Below are positions 50,279 to 59,704 of a DNA stretch of 64,000 bases, piece by piece (position 1 is the first letter of the stretch; each line of letters starts with the position of its first letter). Both the position numbers and the translations under genes were made by a program. The notes beneath the pieces were generated by a model that was not told the origin of the DNA, searched no databases, and saw only the letters and a program-made list of their open reading frames with translations. The stretch comes from MR-S7 sp000400995 (lineage in GTDB: Bacteria > Pseudomonadota > Gammaproteobacteria > Burkholderiales > Burkholderiaceae_C), in the NCBI RefSeq assembly GCF_045291395.1, contig NZ_CP152342.1:682001-746000 (forward strand), given 5' to 3'.

Positions 50279-50307
50279 TCGGGTGCTGCACCCGAAGCGG
50301 CTAGAAT
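50279..50307 (+). promoter_or_regulatory. Candidate acpP promoter with dyad over the -35
   Basis: TAGAAT at 50302-50307 is a good -10. Seventeen bases upstream, the expected -35 position falls in the dyad TCGGGTG-CTG-CACCCGA (50279-50295). A dyad covering a -35 could be an operator. acpP is usually transcribed from its own strong promoter in addition to the fab operon. Confidence 0.4.
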
Positions 50308-50340
50308 CGCGGATTCATTCACAACCCCCAGAGGGAAACC

Positions 50341-50580
50341 ATGAGCGATATCGAAGCACGTGTCAAAAAAATCATTGCCGAACAACTCGGCGTGGAAGAG
50401 TCCCAAGTCACCAACGAAAAGGCTTTCGTGGCCGATCTGGGTGCCGACTCTCTGGACACGGTGGAGCTGGTGATGGCGCTGGAAGACGAATTCGGCATCG
50501 AGATCCCCGATGAGGATGCCGAGAAGATCACGACGGTGCAAAACGCCATCGACTACGCCAACACCCACCAAAAGGCCTGA
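50341..50580 (+). CDS. acpP: Acyl carrier protein
   Basis: The 79-residue acidic protein carries the 4'-phosphopantetheine on Ser37 (GADSLDTVELVMALEDEF). An AGAGGGAAA site precedes the ATG. The AcpS that modifies it is encoded at 63368 in this window. Confidence 0.98.
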   Translation: MSDIEARVKKIIAEQLGVEESQVTNEKAFVADLGADSLDTVELVMALEDEFGIEIPDEDAEKITTVQNAIDYANTHQKA

Positions 50581-50704
50581 TTCCATTTCTAAATCAACCG
50601 TTGCTTTGTCGGCTTCGCCTTCGTGCACTCGATTGATAGATAAATGGAATGAGCGGCCGGCGCCCCGGTGGGGCGCAGCATCCGATCAGCAGAAGGTTTA
50701 ACGC

Positions 50705-51949
50705 ATGAGCCGTCGTCGCGTCGTCGTGACCGGCCTGGGTTGCATTTCGCCCGTGGGCAACACGGTGCAGGATGCCTGGGCCAGCATCCTTGCCGGGCAA
50801 TCCGGCATTGACCTCATCACCAAGTTCGACGCATCGAACTTTGCCTGCAAGATCGCGGGCGAGGTCAAGGGCTTCGATCTGGAGTCCTACATCAGCGCCA
50901 AGGATGCGCGCACCATGGACACCTTCATCCATTACGGCATCGCCGCAGCCCAGGAGGCTGTACGCGACGCGGGCCTGCCGACAGGCGAGGCGCTGGATGA
51001 AGAGCTGGCCACGCGCATCGGCTGCATCATCGGCTCGGGCATCGGCGGCCTGCCGCTGATCGAGAACACCCACGCCGAACTGGCCAACCGCGGCCCACGC
51101 CGCATCACGCCGTTCTTCGTGCCGGCGTCGATCATCAACATGGTGGCCGGCCAGGTATCGATGCGCTTCGGCTTCAAGGGCCCGAACCTCTCTGTCGTGA
51201 CCGCGTGCACGACGGGGCTGCACTGCATCGGCGAGGCGGCCCGCAAGATCGAATACGGCGATGCCGACGTGATCGTGGCCGGCGGCACCGAGGCCACCGT
51301 TTCCCCGCTGGGCGTGGGGGGCTTCGCCGCGATGCGCGCGCTGTCCACGCGCAACGACGATCCCAAGACGGCCTCGCGCCCTTGGGACAAGGACCGCGAC
51401 GGCTTCGTGCTCGGCGAGGGTGCGGGCGTGGTCGTGCTCGAAGAGTACGAGCATGCCAAGGCGCGCGGTGCTCGCATCTATGCCGAGGTGGCTGGCTACG
51501 GCATGAGCGCCGATGCTGGGCACATGACCGCGCCGAACATGGACGGCCCGCGCCGCGCCATGCAGGCGGCCCTGCGCAACGCCGGCGTGAACGCGGACGA
51601 GGTGCAGTACCTCAACGCGCACGGCACCTCCACCCCGCTGGGCGACCTGAACGAAACCAACGCCATCAAGGCGGCGCTCGGCGACCATGCGAAGAAGATG
51701 GTGGTGAGTTCCACCAAGTCCATGACCGGCCACCTGCTGGGCGGCGCGGGCGGTATCGAGAGCGTGTTCACCGTGCTGGCGCTGCACCACCAGAAGGTGC
51801 CGCCGACCATCAATCTTTTCTCGCAGGATCCGGAGTGCGATCTGGACTACTGCGCGAACACGGCGCGCGACATGAAGATGGATGTCGCCCTCAAGAACAA
51901 TTTCGGCTTCGGCGGCACCAACGGCACGTTGGTCTTCAGGCGCGTTTGA
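50705..51949 (+). CDS. fabF: 3-oxoacyl-ACP synthase II
   Basis: The 414-residue elongation enzyme has the Cys-His-His triad: Cys168 (TACTTGLH), His306 (NAHGTSTPLGD) and His343 (TGHLLGGAG). A 124-bp gap from acpP holds no gene. An AGAAGG site lies upstream. Confidence 0.96.
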   Translation: MSRRRVVVTGLGCISPVGNTVQDAWASILAGQSGIDLITKFDASNFACKIAGEVKGFDLESYISAKDARTMDTFIHYGIAAAQEAVRDAGLPTGEALDEELATRIGCIIGSGIGGLPLIENTHAELANRGPRRITPFFVPASIINMVAGQVSMRFGFKGPNLSVVTACTTGLHCIGEAARKIEYGDADVIVAGGTEATVSPLGVGGFAAMRALSTRNDDPKTASRPWDKDRDGFVLGEGAGVVVLEEYEHAKARGARIYAEVAGYGMSADAGHMTAPNMDGPRRAMQAALRNAGVNADEVQYLNAHGTSTPLGDLNETNAIKAALGDHAKKMVVSSTKSMTGHLLGGAGGIESVFTVLALHHQKVPPTINLFSQDPECDLDYCANTARDMKMDVALKNNFGFGGTNGTLVFRRV

Positions 51950-52016
51950 TGGCATCCCTGCCGCAGCGGGCACGCCTGCCGGCGGCAGCACGCCCGGATG
52001 CCGCCGGGCGGCTTTG

Positions 52017-52517
52017 ATGCGCGGCGCCGCCTACGCACCCTCCGTCCAATTCCCCTTCGGCCGTTCGCGGCGCGCAGGGCAGGCCTTGTTCGCGGTCGCG
52101 GCCTTGGGGTTCGCCTGCATGCTGGCCTGGTGGATGCTCGGCAATGGCCGCGAACGTGCTCTGGCGGGCCTGGCGCTGTGGTGCCTGTGCGCGGCGGCGG
52201 CCTGGAGCCTGTGGCATGGCCTTTTTCCGGGGCAATTGGTGTGGGATGGCCGGGAATGGTCCCTGCTGGCCGATGGGGGCCGGGGGTGGGGCGGCTTGGT
52301 GCAATGGCCGCGCGTGCACCTGGATCTGCAATCGGGGCTACTCCTGTCCTTGCGCCTGGTGCGCGGCCGTACGGTCTGGCTGTGGCTGGAGCGCGGCAGT
52401 TCGCCACTCCGGTGGGAAGCCCTGCGGCGTGCGGTATATTCGCGCGCCCCATCCGGCACGGCCCGTGCCGAAGGCATGCCTTCCCGGCACGAAGGTGAGA
52501 CACAGACAAGGACATGA
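52017..52517 (+). CDS. Small membrane protein, YgfX/CptA-like
   Basis: The 166-residue protein has two N-terminal membrane helices (about residues 20-38 and 42-62) followed by a soluble domain with GQLVWDGREW and LSLRLVRGRTVWLWLERG. The two-helix plus beta-domain layout and WEALRRAVYSR resemble the YgfX (CptA) family, but the match is weak. It ends four bases into rpoE (ATGA), so it may be co-transcribed with the sigma-E genes. Its position between fabF and rpoE is the main clue. Confidence 0.5.
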   Translation: MRGAAYAPSVQFPFGRSRRAGQALFAVAALGFACMLAWWMLGNGRERALAGLALWCLCAAAAWSLWHGLFPGQLVWDGREWSLLADGGRGWGGLVQWPRVHLDLQSGLLLSLRLVRGRTVWLWLERGSSPLRWEALRRAVYSRAPSGTARAEGMPSRHEGETQTRT

Positions 52518-53139
52518 CAGCCTCTACGAATGAACCCGCCGACAGTGATCTGCGCCTGGTGGAGCGCACGGTCGCGGGCGACCAGCGGGCGTACGAGTTG
52601 CTGGTCATCAAGTACCAGCGGCGCATCGAGCGGCTGATCGGGCGCATGGTGCGCGATGTGGACTTGGTGCAGGACATCACGCAGGAGACTTTCCTGCGGG
52701 CCTACCGGGCGCTCCACCAGTTCCGGGGGAGGCGCAGTTCTACACCTGGCTCTACCGCATCGCGGTCAACACGGCCAAGAAGGCCCTGGTGGACCTCAAG
52801 CGCAACCCGGTGATCACCGAAAGCGCCCTGCGCGGTGGCGGTGACGACGACGATGAAACTTCCCTGCTCGATCGTGAACTAACCAGCGACGAAACCCCCG
52901 AGACCGTCCTGGCAGCCCAGGAGATCGCCGCTGCGGTGAACGCGGCCATGGAGGCGTTGCCTGAAGACCTGAGGCAGGCGGTGACGCTGCGGGAGATCGA
53001 GGGACTGAGTTACGAGGAGATCGCCGCGGCCATGAACTGCCCTATCGGCACGGTGCGGTCGCGGATCTTCCGGGCCCGGGAGGCGATATCGGCCCGGGTC
53101 AAGCCCTTGCTCGAGAAGCGCTCGGGCAAGCGGTGGTAA
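52514..53139 (+). CDS. rpoE: RNA polymerase sigma factor RpoE, apparent 1-bp frameshift
   Basis: Region 2 (DLVQDITQETFLRAYRALHQF) is in the first frame and region 4 (LPEDLRQAVTLREIEGLSYE) in the next. Adding one G to the run 52725-52729 restores a 208-residue protein (FRGEAQFYTWLYRIAVNTAK), the usual length of extracytoplasmic sigma factors. Both halves are fully conserved, which points to sequence error rather than loss. It directs the envelope stress response together with rseA, rseB and mucD downstream. Confidence 0.87.
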
Positions 53140-53174
53140 TGGATATATCGGGGTAGCGCGATGCAGGTGGCACC

Positions 53175-53789
53175 ATGAAGGACGATGTGATGAAGCGCGA
53201 ATGCCTGTCGGCACTGGCCGACGGGGAGTTGCAAGGGGATGAGTTCGCCCAGGCCATGGCCTATGCCGGCACAGACGAAGGCCAGGCATCCTGGCAGCTC
53301 TACCACATGATTGGCGAGGTGATGCGCTGCAGCGAGCCCGTGCATGCCACCGACCCTGCGCTGCTGGGACGCTTGCGCGAGCAACTTGCGCGTGAGCCGC
53401 TGCCCGCGCGGCTGCCCGCTGCCGCATTGGCACAGGTGGCCCGCCACGACGAGGCCGCCAACGCGTCGGTGTTCCGCTGGAAGCTTGCCGCAGGCTTCGC
53501 TTCCCTGGCCGCCGTCGCGGCGCTGGGCTGGAATGCCTATGTCGGGCTGACCCCGGGCGTCGCTGCTGCGGGCGCGCAGCTGGCCGCCGTGCAGCCCGCG
53601 CCTGCCATGCCGCCGCAGCAGCAGACGATGGTGGCCACGAATATCGGATCCGATGGGCCGCAGATCATGATCCGCGACCCGCGCCTGGACGAACTGCTGG
53701 CGGCCCACAAGCAGTTCGGCAGCACCTCTGCCCTGCAGATGCCCGCAGGCTTTTTGCGCAACGCCACTTTCGAGGCCCCTGCGCGCTGA
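53175..53789 (+). CDS. rseA: Anti-sigma-E factor RseA
   Basis: The 204-residue protein has an N-terminal sigma-binding domain (SALADGELQGDEF, about residues 9-90), one membrane helix (about 95-115, LAAGFASLAAVAALGWNAYVG) and a periplasmic tail. It holds RpoE at the membrane until cleaved. It follows rpoE by 35 bp. Confidence 0.87.
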   Translation: MKDDVMKRECLSALADGELQGDEFAQAMAYAGTDEGQASWQLYHMIGEVMRCSEPVHATDPALLGRLREQLAREPLPARLPAAALAQVARHDEAANASVFRWKLAAGFASLAAVAALGWNAYVGLTPGVAAAGAQLAAVQPAPAMPPQQQTMVATNIGSDGPQIMIRDPRLDELLAAHKQFGSTSALQMPAGFLRNATFEAPAR

Positions 53790-53828
53790 AAACATTGACC
53801 AGGCTATTTGTCCAGGAACGGGAGTAGC

Positions 53829-54902
53829 GTGACGCGCATGCGGATTCGTGCGGATCAACGGATGCTGGCGTGGTATGCGAAATGGGGTGGAATCGCTGTG
53901 GGCGTGGCCCTGTGGCTGATCGGCGCGGCCAGTGCGGAGCCTGCACCGTGCGCAGTGGCGGTTTCCGACGCGCCTGCTGCAAGCCGGCCGACAGATGTGG
54001 CGGGGTGGATAGCCCGCATGCACCACGCGTCGCTCAGCCGCAATTACAGTGGCACGTTCATGGTCCTGTCGTCCAACGGGGCGATGGCCAGTTCCCGGAT
54101 CTGGCACGCTTGTGAAGGCTCGCAGCAGATCGAGCGCGTGGAAGCGCTCAGCGGAACGCCGAGGATCGTGTTCCGCCACGAGGGCGAAGTACGGACTTTT
54201 CTGCCTCAGGCGCGCATCGTGCGCAGCGAAATGCGCGATGCCAGGGGGCTGTTCCCCCGCGTTCCCGATGCGGAAGGCGTATCGCCGGACAAGCACTATG
54301 CAGTGAAAGCTGCTGGCCGGGAGCGCGTGGCTGGGCTGGATGCCGACGTGGTGGCCTTCATTCCGCGCGATGCCTGGCGCTTCGGCTACCGCATCTGGGC
54401 GGAGCAAGGCTCGGGCCTCGCCCTCCAACTGCAGACCCTGGATGCCGAGGGGCGCGTGCTGGAGCAGGCCGCCTTCTCGGAGCTGGCCATGGAGTCGCCC
54501 GCCGGGCTGCAGGCCATGCTGCGCATGATGGGCGACATGGAGGGCTACCGCAGGGCGGCCGTCCCACTGGAGCGGACGACGGCGGACGCCGAAGGCTGGC
54601 GCATGCGGGCCACGGTGGCGGGCTTCGTTCCCCAGGGCTGTTACAAGAAGGCGCGTGCTGTTCAAGCGGAGGTGCCGCGCACGGTGCTGCAGTGCATCTA
54701 CTCGGATGGGCTGGCGACGCTGTCGGTCTTCCTGGAGCCCTATGGCGCCGGGCGGCACCCGGAGGGTGCCCGTTCCGTCAGCATGGGAGCGACCCAGGTG
54801 GTGGCGCAAAAAGTCGGGCAGGACACCTGGGCCACCGCCGTGGGGGAAGTGCCCCTGGAGACGCTGCGCCGTTTCATCGGTGCCCTGGAGCGTGCACGCT
54901 GA
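53829..54902 (+). CDS. rseB: Periplasmic regulator RseB/MucB
   Basis: The 357-residue protein has a signal peptide (GVALWLIGAASAEPAP) and the MucB/RseB two-domain fold: WIARMHHASLSRNYSGTFM in the lipid-binding domain and a smaller C-terminal domain (about 250-350). It protects RseA from cleavage. GTG 53829 follows GGGAG closely; ATG 53838 is an alternative. Confidence 0.88.
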   Translation: MTRMRIRADQRMLAWYAKWGGIAVGVALWLIGAASAEPAPCAVAVSDAPAASRPTDVAGWIARMHHASLSRNYSGTFMVLSSNGAMASSRIWHACEGSQQIERVEALSGTPRIVFRHEGEVRTFLPQARIVRSEMRDARGLFPRVPDAEGVSPDKHYAVKAAGRERVAGLDADVVAFIPRDAWRFGYRIWAEQGSGLALQLQTLDAEGRVLEQAAFSELAMESPAGLQAMLRMMGDMEGYRRAAVPLERTTADAEGWRMRATVAGFVPQGCYKKARAVQAEVPRTVLQCIYSDGLATLSVFLEPYGAGRHPEGARSVSMGATQVVAQKVGQDTWATAVGEVPLETLRRFIGALERAR

Positions 54903-54995
54903 ACGCCTATCCTGGCGCTGACGGCGGGAACCAATCGGGCCGGGCGCCTTCACAGATTCAGTTTCGGTGATTTGAAAGACAAGGAAAGGTCGACG

Positions 54996-56468
54996 ATGCG
55001 GATGATCGATTGGAAGGAAGGCATGCACTCCTGGGCCCTTGCCGGCCTGATGGCGGTGGCAGGTGCTGGCGGTCTGCTGGGGACGGGGTCCGCGCAGGCG
55101 CAATCTGCGCCCGCGGTGCGGGGCCTGCCCGACTTCACGGAACTGGTGGAGCAGGTGGGGCCGTCGGTAGTGAACATCCGCACCACGGAGAAGGTGTCCA
55201 GCCGTCCGGCGCTGAACGGCATGGACGAGGACATGCTGGAGTTCTTCCGGCGCTTCGGCGTCCCGGTCCCCAACATTCCCCGGCAGCAGGGACCGCAGCG
55301 CCCGCAGCCCGAGGAGCAGCCGCGCGGCGTGGGCTCGGGCTTCATCCTCACGCCTGACGGCTACGTGATGACGAATGCGCACGTGGTCGAGGGAGCGGAC
55401 GAAGTCATCGTCACGCTCACCGACAAGCGCGAGTTCAAGGCCAAGATCGTGGGCGCCGACAAGCGCACGGATGTCGCCGTGGTCAAGATCGACGCCACGG
55501 GCCTTCCGGCCGTCAAGGTGGGCGACGTGAGCCGCCTCAAGGCGGGCGAATGGGTCATGGCCATCGGCTCGCCCTTCGGGCTGGAGAACACGGTGACCGC
55601 GGGCATCGTCAGCGCCAAGCAGCGCGACACGGGCGACTACCTGCCTTTCATCCAGACCGACGTGGCCATCAACCCCGGCAATTCCGGCGGGCCGCTGATC
55701 AACATGCGCGGCGAGGTGGTCGGGATCAACAGCCAGATCTATTCCCGCTCGGGCGGCTTCATGGGGATTTCCTTCGCCATCCCCATCGACGAGGCCATCC
55801 GCGTGAGCGAGCAGTTGCGCACCGTGGGCCGCGTGAGCCGCGGGCGCATCGGCGTGCAGATCGAATCGGTGTCCAAGGACGTCGCGGAGTCGATCGGGCT
55901 GGGCAAGTCCCAGGGCGCCCTGGTACGCGGCGTGGAAGCCGGCTCTCCGGCCGAGAAGGCCGGCATCGAAGCGGGCGACATCATCACTCGCTACGACGGA
56001 AAGGCCGTGGAGAAGGTCTCGGACCTGCCGCGCCTGGTGGGCAATACCAAGCCGGGTACCAAGACCAGCATCACCGTGTTCCGCCGAGGTGCCTCGCGCG
56101 ACCTGTCGATCACCATCGCCGAGGTGGAGCCGGAGGAGAAGGCCGTGGCCAAGGCCGCAGAGCAGGAGAGCAAGGGCAAGTCGTCCTCGGCCGCGCAGCA
56201 GATCGGCCTGGTCGTGGCAGAGCTCACTGCCGCGCAGGAAAAGGAGCTGAAGGTCAAGGGCGGCGTGCGTGTCGTGACGGCTGCGGATGCCGCGGCCCGC
56301 GCAGGCCTGCGCACGGACGACGTCATCGTGGCGCTGGCCAACACCGAGATCCGCAACCTGAAGGACTTCGAGGCAGCACTGGCCAAGGCCGACAAGGCCA
56401 AGCCCATCAACGTGCTGTTCCGCCGGGGCGAGTGGGCGCAGTACACGCTGATCCGTCCTGCCCGCTGA
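54996..56468 (+). CDS. mucD: Do-type periplasmic serine protease, MucD/DegP
   Basis: The 490-residue protease/chaperone has a signal peptide ending GSAQAQS (about 33), a trypsin-like domain with His129 (TNAHVV), Asp159 (RTDVAVV) and Ser230 (GNSGGP), and two PDZ domains (about 285-370 and 400-485). It degrades misfolded envelope proteins. An AAGGAAAGG site precedes ATG 54996. It is the last gene of the rpoE operon. Confidence 0.93.
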   Translation: MRMIDWKEGMHSWALAGLMAVAGAGGLLGTGSAQAQSAPAVRGLPDFTELVEQVGPSVVNIRTTEKVSSRPALNGMDEDMLEFFRRFGVPVPNIPRQQGPQRPQPEEQPRGVGSGFILTPDGYVMTNAHVVEGADEVIVTLTDKREFKAKIVGADKRTDVAVVKIDATGLPAVKVGDVSRLKAGEWVMAIGSPFGLENTVTAGIVSAKQRDTGDYLPFIQTDVAINPGNSGGPLINMRGEVVGINSQIYSRSGGFMGISFAIPIDEAIRVSEQLRTVGRVSRGRIGVQIESVSKDVAESIGLGKSQGALVRGVEAGSPAEKAGIEAGDIITRYDGKAVEKVSDLPRLVGNTKPGTKTSITVFRRGASRDLSITIAEVEPEEKAVAKAAEQESKGKSSSAAQQIGLVVAELTAAQEKELKVKGGVRVVTAADAAARAGLRTDDVIVALANTEIRNLKDFEAALAKADKAKPINVLFRRGEWAQYTLIRPAR

Positions 56469-56487
56469 CGAGCGGAGCCTGCGTGAC

Positions 56488-56523
56488 AAAGCCCTGCCCC
56501 GGAGTCGGGAGTGGGGCTTTTTT
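56488..56523 (+). terminator. Intrinsic terminator of the rpoE-mucD operon
   Basis: AAAGCCC (56488-56494) pairs with GGGCTTT (56514-56520), with further pairing inside, followed by TTT. It lies 20 bp after the mucD stop. Confidence 0.78.
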
Positions 56524-56800
56524 CCGTGAAGCGCAAACTGCAGCCTGCGGCCGAGTTTTTCTATCTGTGCATATTTGTAGAATGGAGGGGTTCAATGTGA
56601 GGGTTTTGATATAAACTCCCGCCGCTTCGCCACCATGCGGGAGGCAGGCGAGTGATGCACAGGTGTTCCACAGCTCGCGCACACCTTGTCCAGATATTTG
56701 GGCTCCCAATTGTTGATAACCTGTTGATAAAATTCCCGTTGCAGCATGGCAACGGCCCTTGGCTGTAGTCGGATGGGCTTCCCGGAAAGGCCTTTTTGCC
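56524..56800. other. Unassigned AT-richer spacer before lepA
   Basis: No convincing gene is seen. A 74-codon leftward frame (56816-56592) with two cysteines exists but has no ribosome-binding site or recognisable domain. The segment has 11-bp direct repeats TGTTGATAA at 56711-56719 and 56722-56730, one helical turn apart, which could be a regulator site. It is clearly less GC-rich than its neighbours. Confidence 0.3.
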
Positions 56801-56878
56801 TACAATGAAGCTCCAACTATCGCAGTTGCCAAAGATTGTTGGTTCAGGGCGCGTCGCTTGTTTGACGCGCCCTTTTTT
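56801..56878 (+). ncRNA. Candidate small RNA or attenuator leader upstream of lepA
   Basis: A TACAAT -10-like element (56801-56806) is followed about 40 bases on by a textbook terminator: GGGCGCGTC (56847-56855), an 8-base loop, GACGCGCCC (56864-56872) and six T. Between them CAACT-ATCGC-AGTTG (56814-56828) can form another hairpin. The product would be about 65 nt. It could be a small RNA ending there, or a leader that limits lepA-lepB transcription. Confidence 0.5.
56847..56878 (+). terminator. Strong intrinsic terminator 45 bp before lepA
   Basis: A perfect 9-bp GC-rich stem with an 8-base loop is followed by TTTTTT. It lies between mucD and lepA, after the operon terminator at 56488, so it must end a separate transcript. 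Confidence 0.85.
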
Positions 56879-56922
56879 CTTGTGCCGGTCATTGCAATTC
56901 AAATACTTGTCGTTATCCGTTG

Positions 56923-58731
56923 ATGAATCACATCAGAAATTTCTCGATCATTGCGCACATCGACCACGGCAAGTCCACCCTTGCTGACCGCCTCATCCAG
57001 CGCTGTGGCGGGCTCGCGGACCGCGAGATGGAAGCCCAGGTGCTGGACTCGATGGACATCGAGAAGGAGCGTGGGATAACCATCAAGGCGCAGACCGCCG
57101 CGCTGCAATACAAGGCCCGCGATGGCCAGGTCTACAACCTCAACCTGATCGACACGCCCGGCCACGTGGACTTCTCGTACGAAGTCTCGCGCTCGCTCTC
57201 CGCATGCGAAGGCGCGCTGCTGGTGGTGGATGCATCGCAGGGCGTGGAGGCGCAGACCGTGGCCAACTGCTACACCGCGCTCGAACTCGGCGTGGAAGTG
57301 CTGCCCGTGCTCAACAAGATGGATCTGCCGCAGGCCGACCCCGAGAACGCGAAGGCCGAGGTCGAGGACGTGATCGGCATCGACGCGAGCGAGGCCATTC
57401 CCTGCTCGGCCAAGACGGGCATGGGCATCGACGAGATCCTCGAGGCCGTGGTGGCCAAGGTGCCGCCCCCGAAGGGCAACCCGCAAGGCCCGCTGCGTGC
57501 CATGATCATCGACAGCTGGTTCGACAGCTACGTGGGCGTGGTCATGCTGGTGCGCGTGGTGGACGGCGAGCTCAAGAAGGGCGAGCGCTTCAAGATGATG
57601 GCGACCGGCGCCGCCTACGACGCCAACCAGCTCGGCGTGTTCACGCCGGCCAACCAGCCGCGCGACATGCTGCGCGCGGGCGAGGTGGGCTACATCATCG
57701 CCGGCATCAAGGAGCTCAAGGCCGCCAAGGTGGGCGACACCATCACGCTGGAAAAGAAGCTGCCCAACAACGCGGGCCCGGCCACGGAGGCGCTGCCCGG
57801 CTTCAAGGAAATCCAGCCCCAGGTGTTCGCGGGCCTCTACCCGACCGAGGCCAACCAGTACGACCAGCTGCGCGATGCGCTGGAAAAGCTCCAGCTCAAC
57901 GACGCCTCGCTGCACTTCGAGCCCGAGGTGTCGCAGGCGCTGGGCTTCGGCTTCCGCTGCGGCTTCCTGGGCCTGCTGCACATGGAGATCGTGCAGGAGC
58001 GCCTGGAGCGCGAGTTCGACCAAGACCTGATCACCACCGCGCCCAGCGTGGTCTACGAGGTGGTCAAGGGCGACGGCGAGGTCATCATGGTGGAGAACCC
58101 CTCCAAGATGCCCGAGCAGGGCCGCATCCAGGAGATCCGCGAGCCCATCGTCACCGTGCACCTCTATATGCCGCAGGACTACGTGGGTCCGGTGATGACG
58201 CTGGCCAACCAGAAGCGCGGCGTGCAGTTGAACATGGCCTACCACGGCCGCCAGGTCATGCTGACCTACGAGCTGCCGCTGGGCGAGATCGTGCTGGACT
58301 TCTTCGACAAGCTCAAGTCGGTCTCGCGCGGCTATGCGTCGATGGACTACGAGTTCAAGGAGTACCGCGCATCCGACGTGGTGAAGGTCGACATCCTGCT
58401 CAACGGCGAGAAGGTCGATGCCCTGTCCATCATCGTGCACCGCAGCCAGAGCCAGTACCGCGGCCGCGCGGTGGCGGCCAAGATGCGCGAGATCATCAGC
58501 CGCCAGATGTTCGACGTGGCCATCCAGGCCGCCATCGGCGCCAACATCATCGCGCGCGAGACCATCAAGGCGCTGCGCAAGAACGTGCTCGCCAAGTGCT
58601 ACGGCGGCGACATCACGCGCAAGCGCAAGCTGCTCGAAAAGCAGAAGGCCGGCAAGAAGCGCATGAAACAGATCGGCTCGGTCGAGGTGCCGCAGGAGGC
58701 ATTCCTGGCCATCCTGCAAGTGGAGGATTGA
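56923..58731 (+). CDS. lepA: Elongation factor 4
   Basis: The 602-residue translational GTPase has G1 AHIDHGKST, G3 DTPGHVD, G4 NKMD, followed by EF-G-like domains and the LepA-specific C-terminal domain (ILLNGEKVDALS, RKRKLLEKQKAGKKRMKQ). It back-translocates stalled ribosomes. ATG 56923 was chosen by homology; a TTG just upstream is in frame. Its stop overlaps lepB (TGATG). Confidence 0.96.
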   Translation: MNHIRNFSIIAHIDHGKSTLADRLIQRCGGLADREMEAQVLDSMDIEKERGITIKAQTAALQYKARDGQVYNLNLIDTPGHVDFSYEVSRSLSACEGALLVVDASQGVEAQTVANCYTALELGVEVLPVLNKMDLPQADPENAKAEVEDVIGIDASEAIPCSAKTGMGIDEILEAVVAKVPPPKGNPQGPLRAMIIDSWFDSYVGVVMLVRVVDGELKKGERFKMMATGAAYDANQLGVFTPANQPRDMLRAGEVGYIIAGIKELKAAKVGDTITLEKKLPNNAGPATEALPGFKEIQPQVFAGLYPTEANQYDQLRDALEKLQLNDASLHFEPEVSQALGFGFRCGFLGLLHMEIVQERLEREFDQDLITTAPSVVYEVVKGDGEVIMVENPSKMPEQGRIQEIREPIVTVHLYMPQDYVGPVMTLANQKRGVQLNMAYHGRQVMLTYELPLGEIVLDFFDKLKSVSRGYASMDYEFKEYRASDVVKVDILLNGEKVDALSIIVHRSQSQYRGRAVAAKMREIISRQMFDVAIQAAIGANIIARETIKALRKNVLAKCYGGDITRKRKLLEKQKAGKKRMKQIGSVEVPQEAFLAILQVED

Positions 58732-59704
58732 TGCAAGCCATGCAATACATCACCGCCGCCGTGCTCGCGGCGTTCGCGGGCTACGTGGGCGCCTGGTACC
58801 TGGGGGCCATCGAAGGCAATTTCGCGCTGTTGCTGTTCCTGGCCACCGTGGTCACGGGCGTCTACTGGCTGGCCGAGCGGTTCGTCTTTTTGCCGCGCCG
58901 CCGCCGCGCCGCCCAGGCGCTGGAAGACGCCGCGGCCCAGCGCCGCGCCGAGCTGGACCGCATGGGCATCCAGAAAGTGGACGGCGACGTCGAGGAGGCC
59001 AAGGGCCGCATCCTCATGCAGCCCTGGTGGCTGGACTGGACGGCCGGGCTCTTCCCCGTGATCGCCGTGGTCTTCCTGCTGCGTTCGTTCCTGTTCGAGC
59101 CGTTCAAGATCCCCTCGGGCTCCATGATCCCGACGCTGCTCGTGGGCGACCTGATCCTGGTGAACAAGTTCACCTACGGCGTGCGCCTGCCCGTCGTCAA
59201 CACCAAGATCACGCAGGGCAACGCCCCGCAGCGCGGCGACGTGATGGTGTTCCGCTACCCCCGCAGCCCAGCATGGACTACATCAAGCGCGTGGTCGGCG
59301 TGCCGGGCGACGAGGTGGCCTACCTGAACAAGCGCCTCACGGTGAACGGCAAGCCCGTGGAGACCACGGCGCTGCCCGACTTCTTCGACCAGGACGCGAT
59401 GCGCTACTTCAAGCAGTTCGACGAGCAACTGGGCGAGCACCGCCACCGCATCCTCAACACCCCCGAGGTGCCGGCCTTCGTGCAGAGCGCGAGCCAGTTC
59501 AAGTTCCGCGAGAACTGCCGCTACAGCGTGGAGGGCGTGAGCTGCAAGGTGCCCGAGGGCCACTACTTCATGATGGGCGACAACCGCGATAATTCGCTCG
59601 ATTCGCGCTACTGGGGCTTCGTGCCGGACGAGAACATCGTCGGCAAGGCCTTCTTCGTGTGGATGAATTTCGGCAACCTCAAGCGCATCGGCTCGTTCAA
59701 CTGA
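58731..59704 (+). CDS. lepB: Signal peptidase I, apparent 1-bp frameshift
   Basis: Two N-terminal membrane segments (about 5-22 and 27-47) and a third near 100 precede the catalytic Ser131 in PSGSMIPTL. The frame then breaks at the C run 59258-59262; one extra C restores YPPQPSMDYIKRVVGVPGDE with catalytic Lys186 and a 324-residue enzyme ending in the box GDNRDNSLDSRYWG. As lepB is essential, the break is most likely a sequence error. Confidence 0.9.

Noticed and set aside
52514..53139. rpoE considered as two genes or a pseudogene
   Set aside because: One added G joins both halves into a normal sigma factor and downstream rseA, rseB and mucD are intact; error in the sequence is more likely.
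56711..56730. TGTTGATAA repeats considered as DnaA boxes or a replication origin
   Set aside because: They do not match TTATCCACA and no dnaA, dnaN or parAB gene is near.
56592..56816. A 74-codon leftward frame before lepA with a CASCG motif
   Set aside because: No ribosome-binding site, no recognised domain, and it overlaps the candidate small RNA promoter on the other strand.
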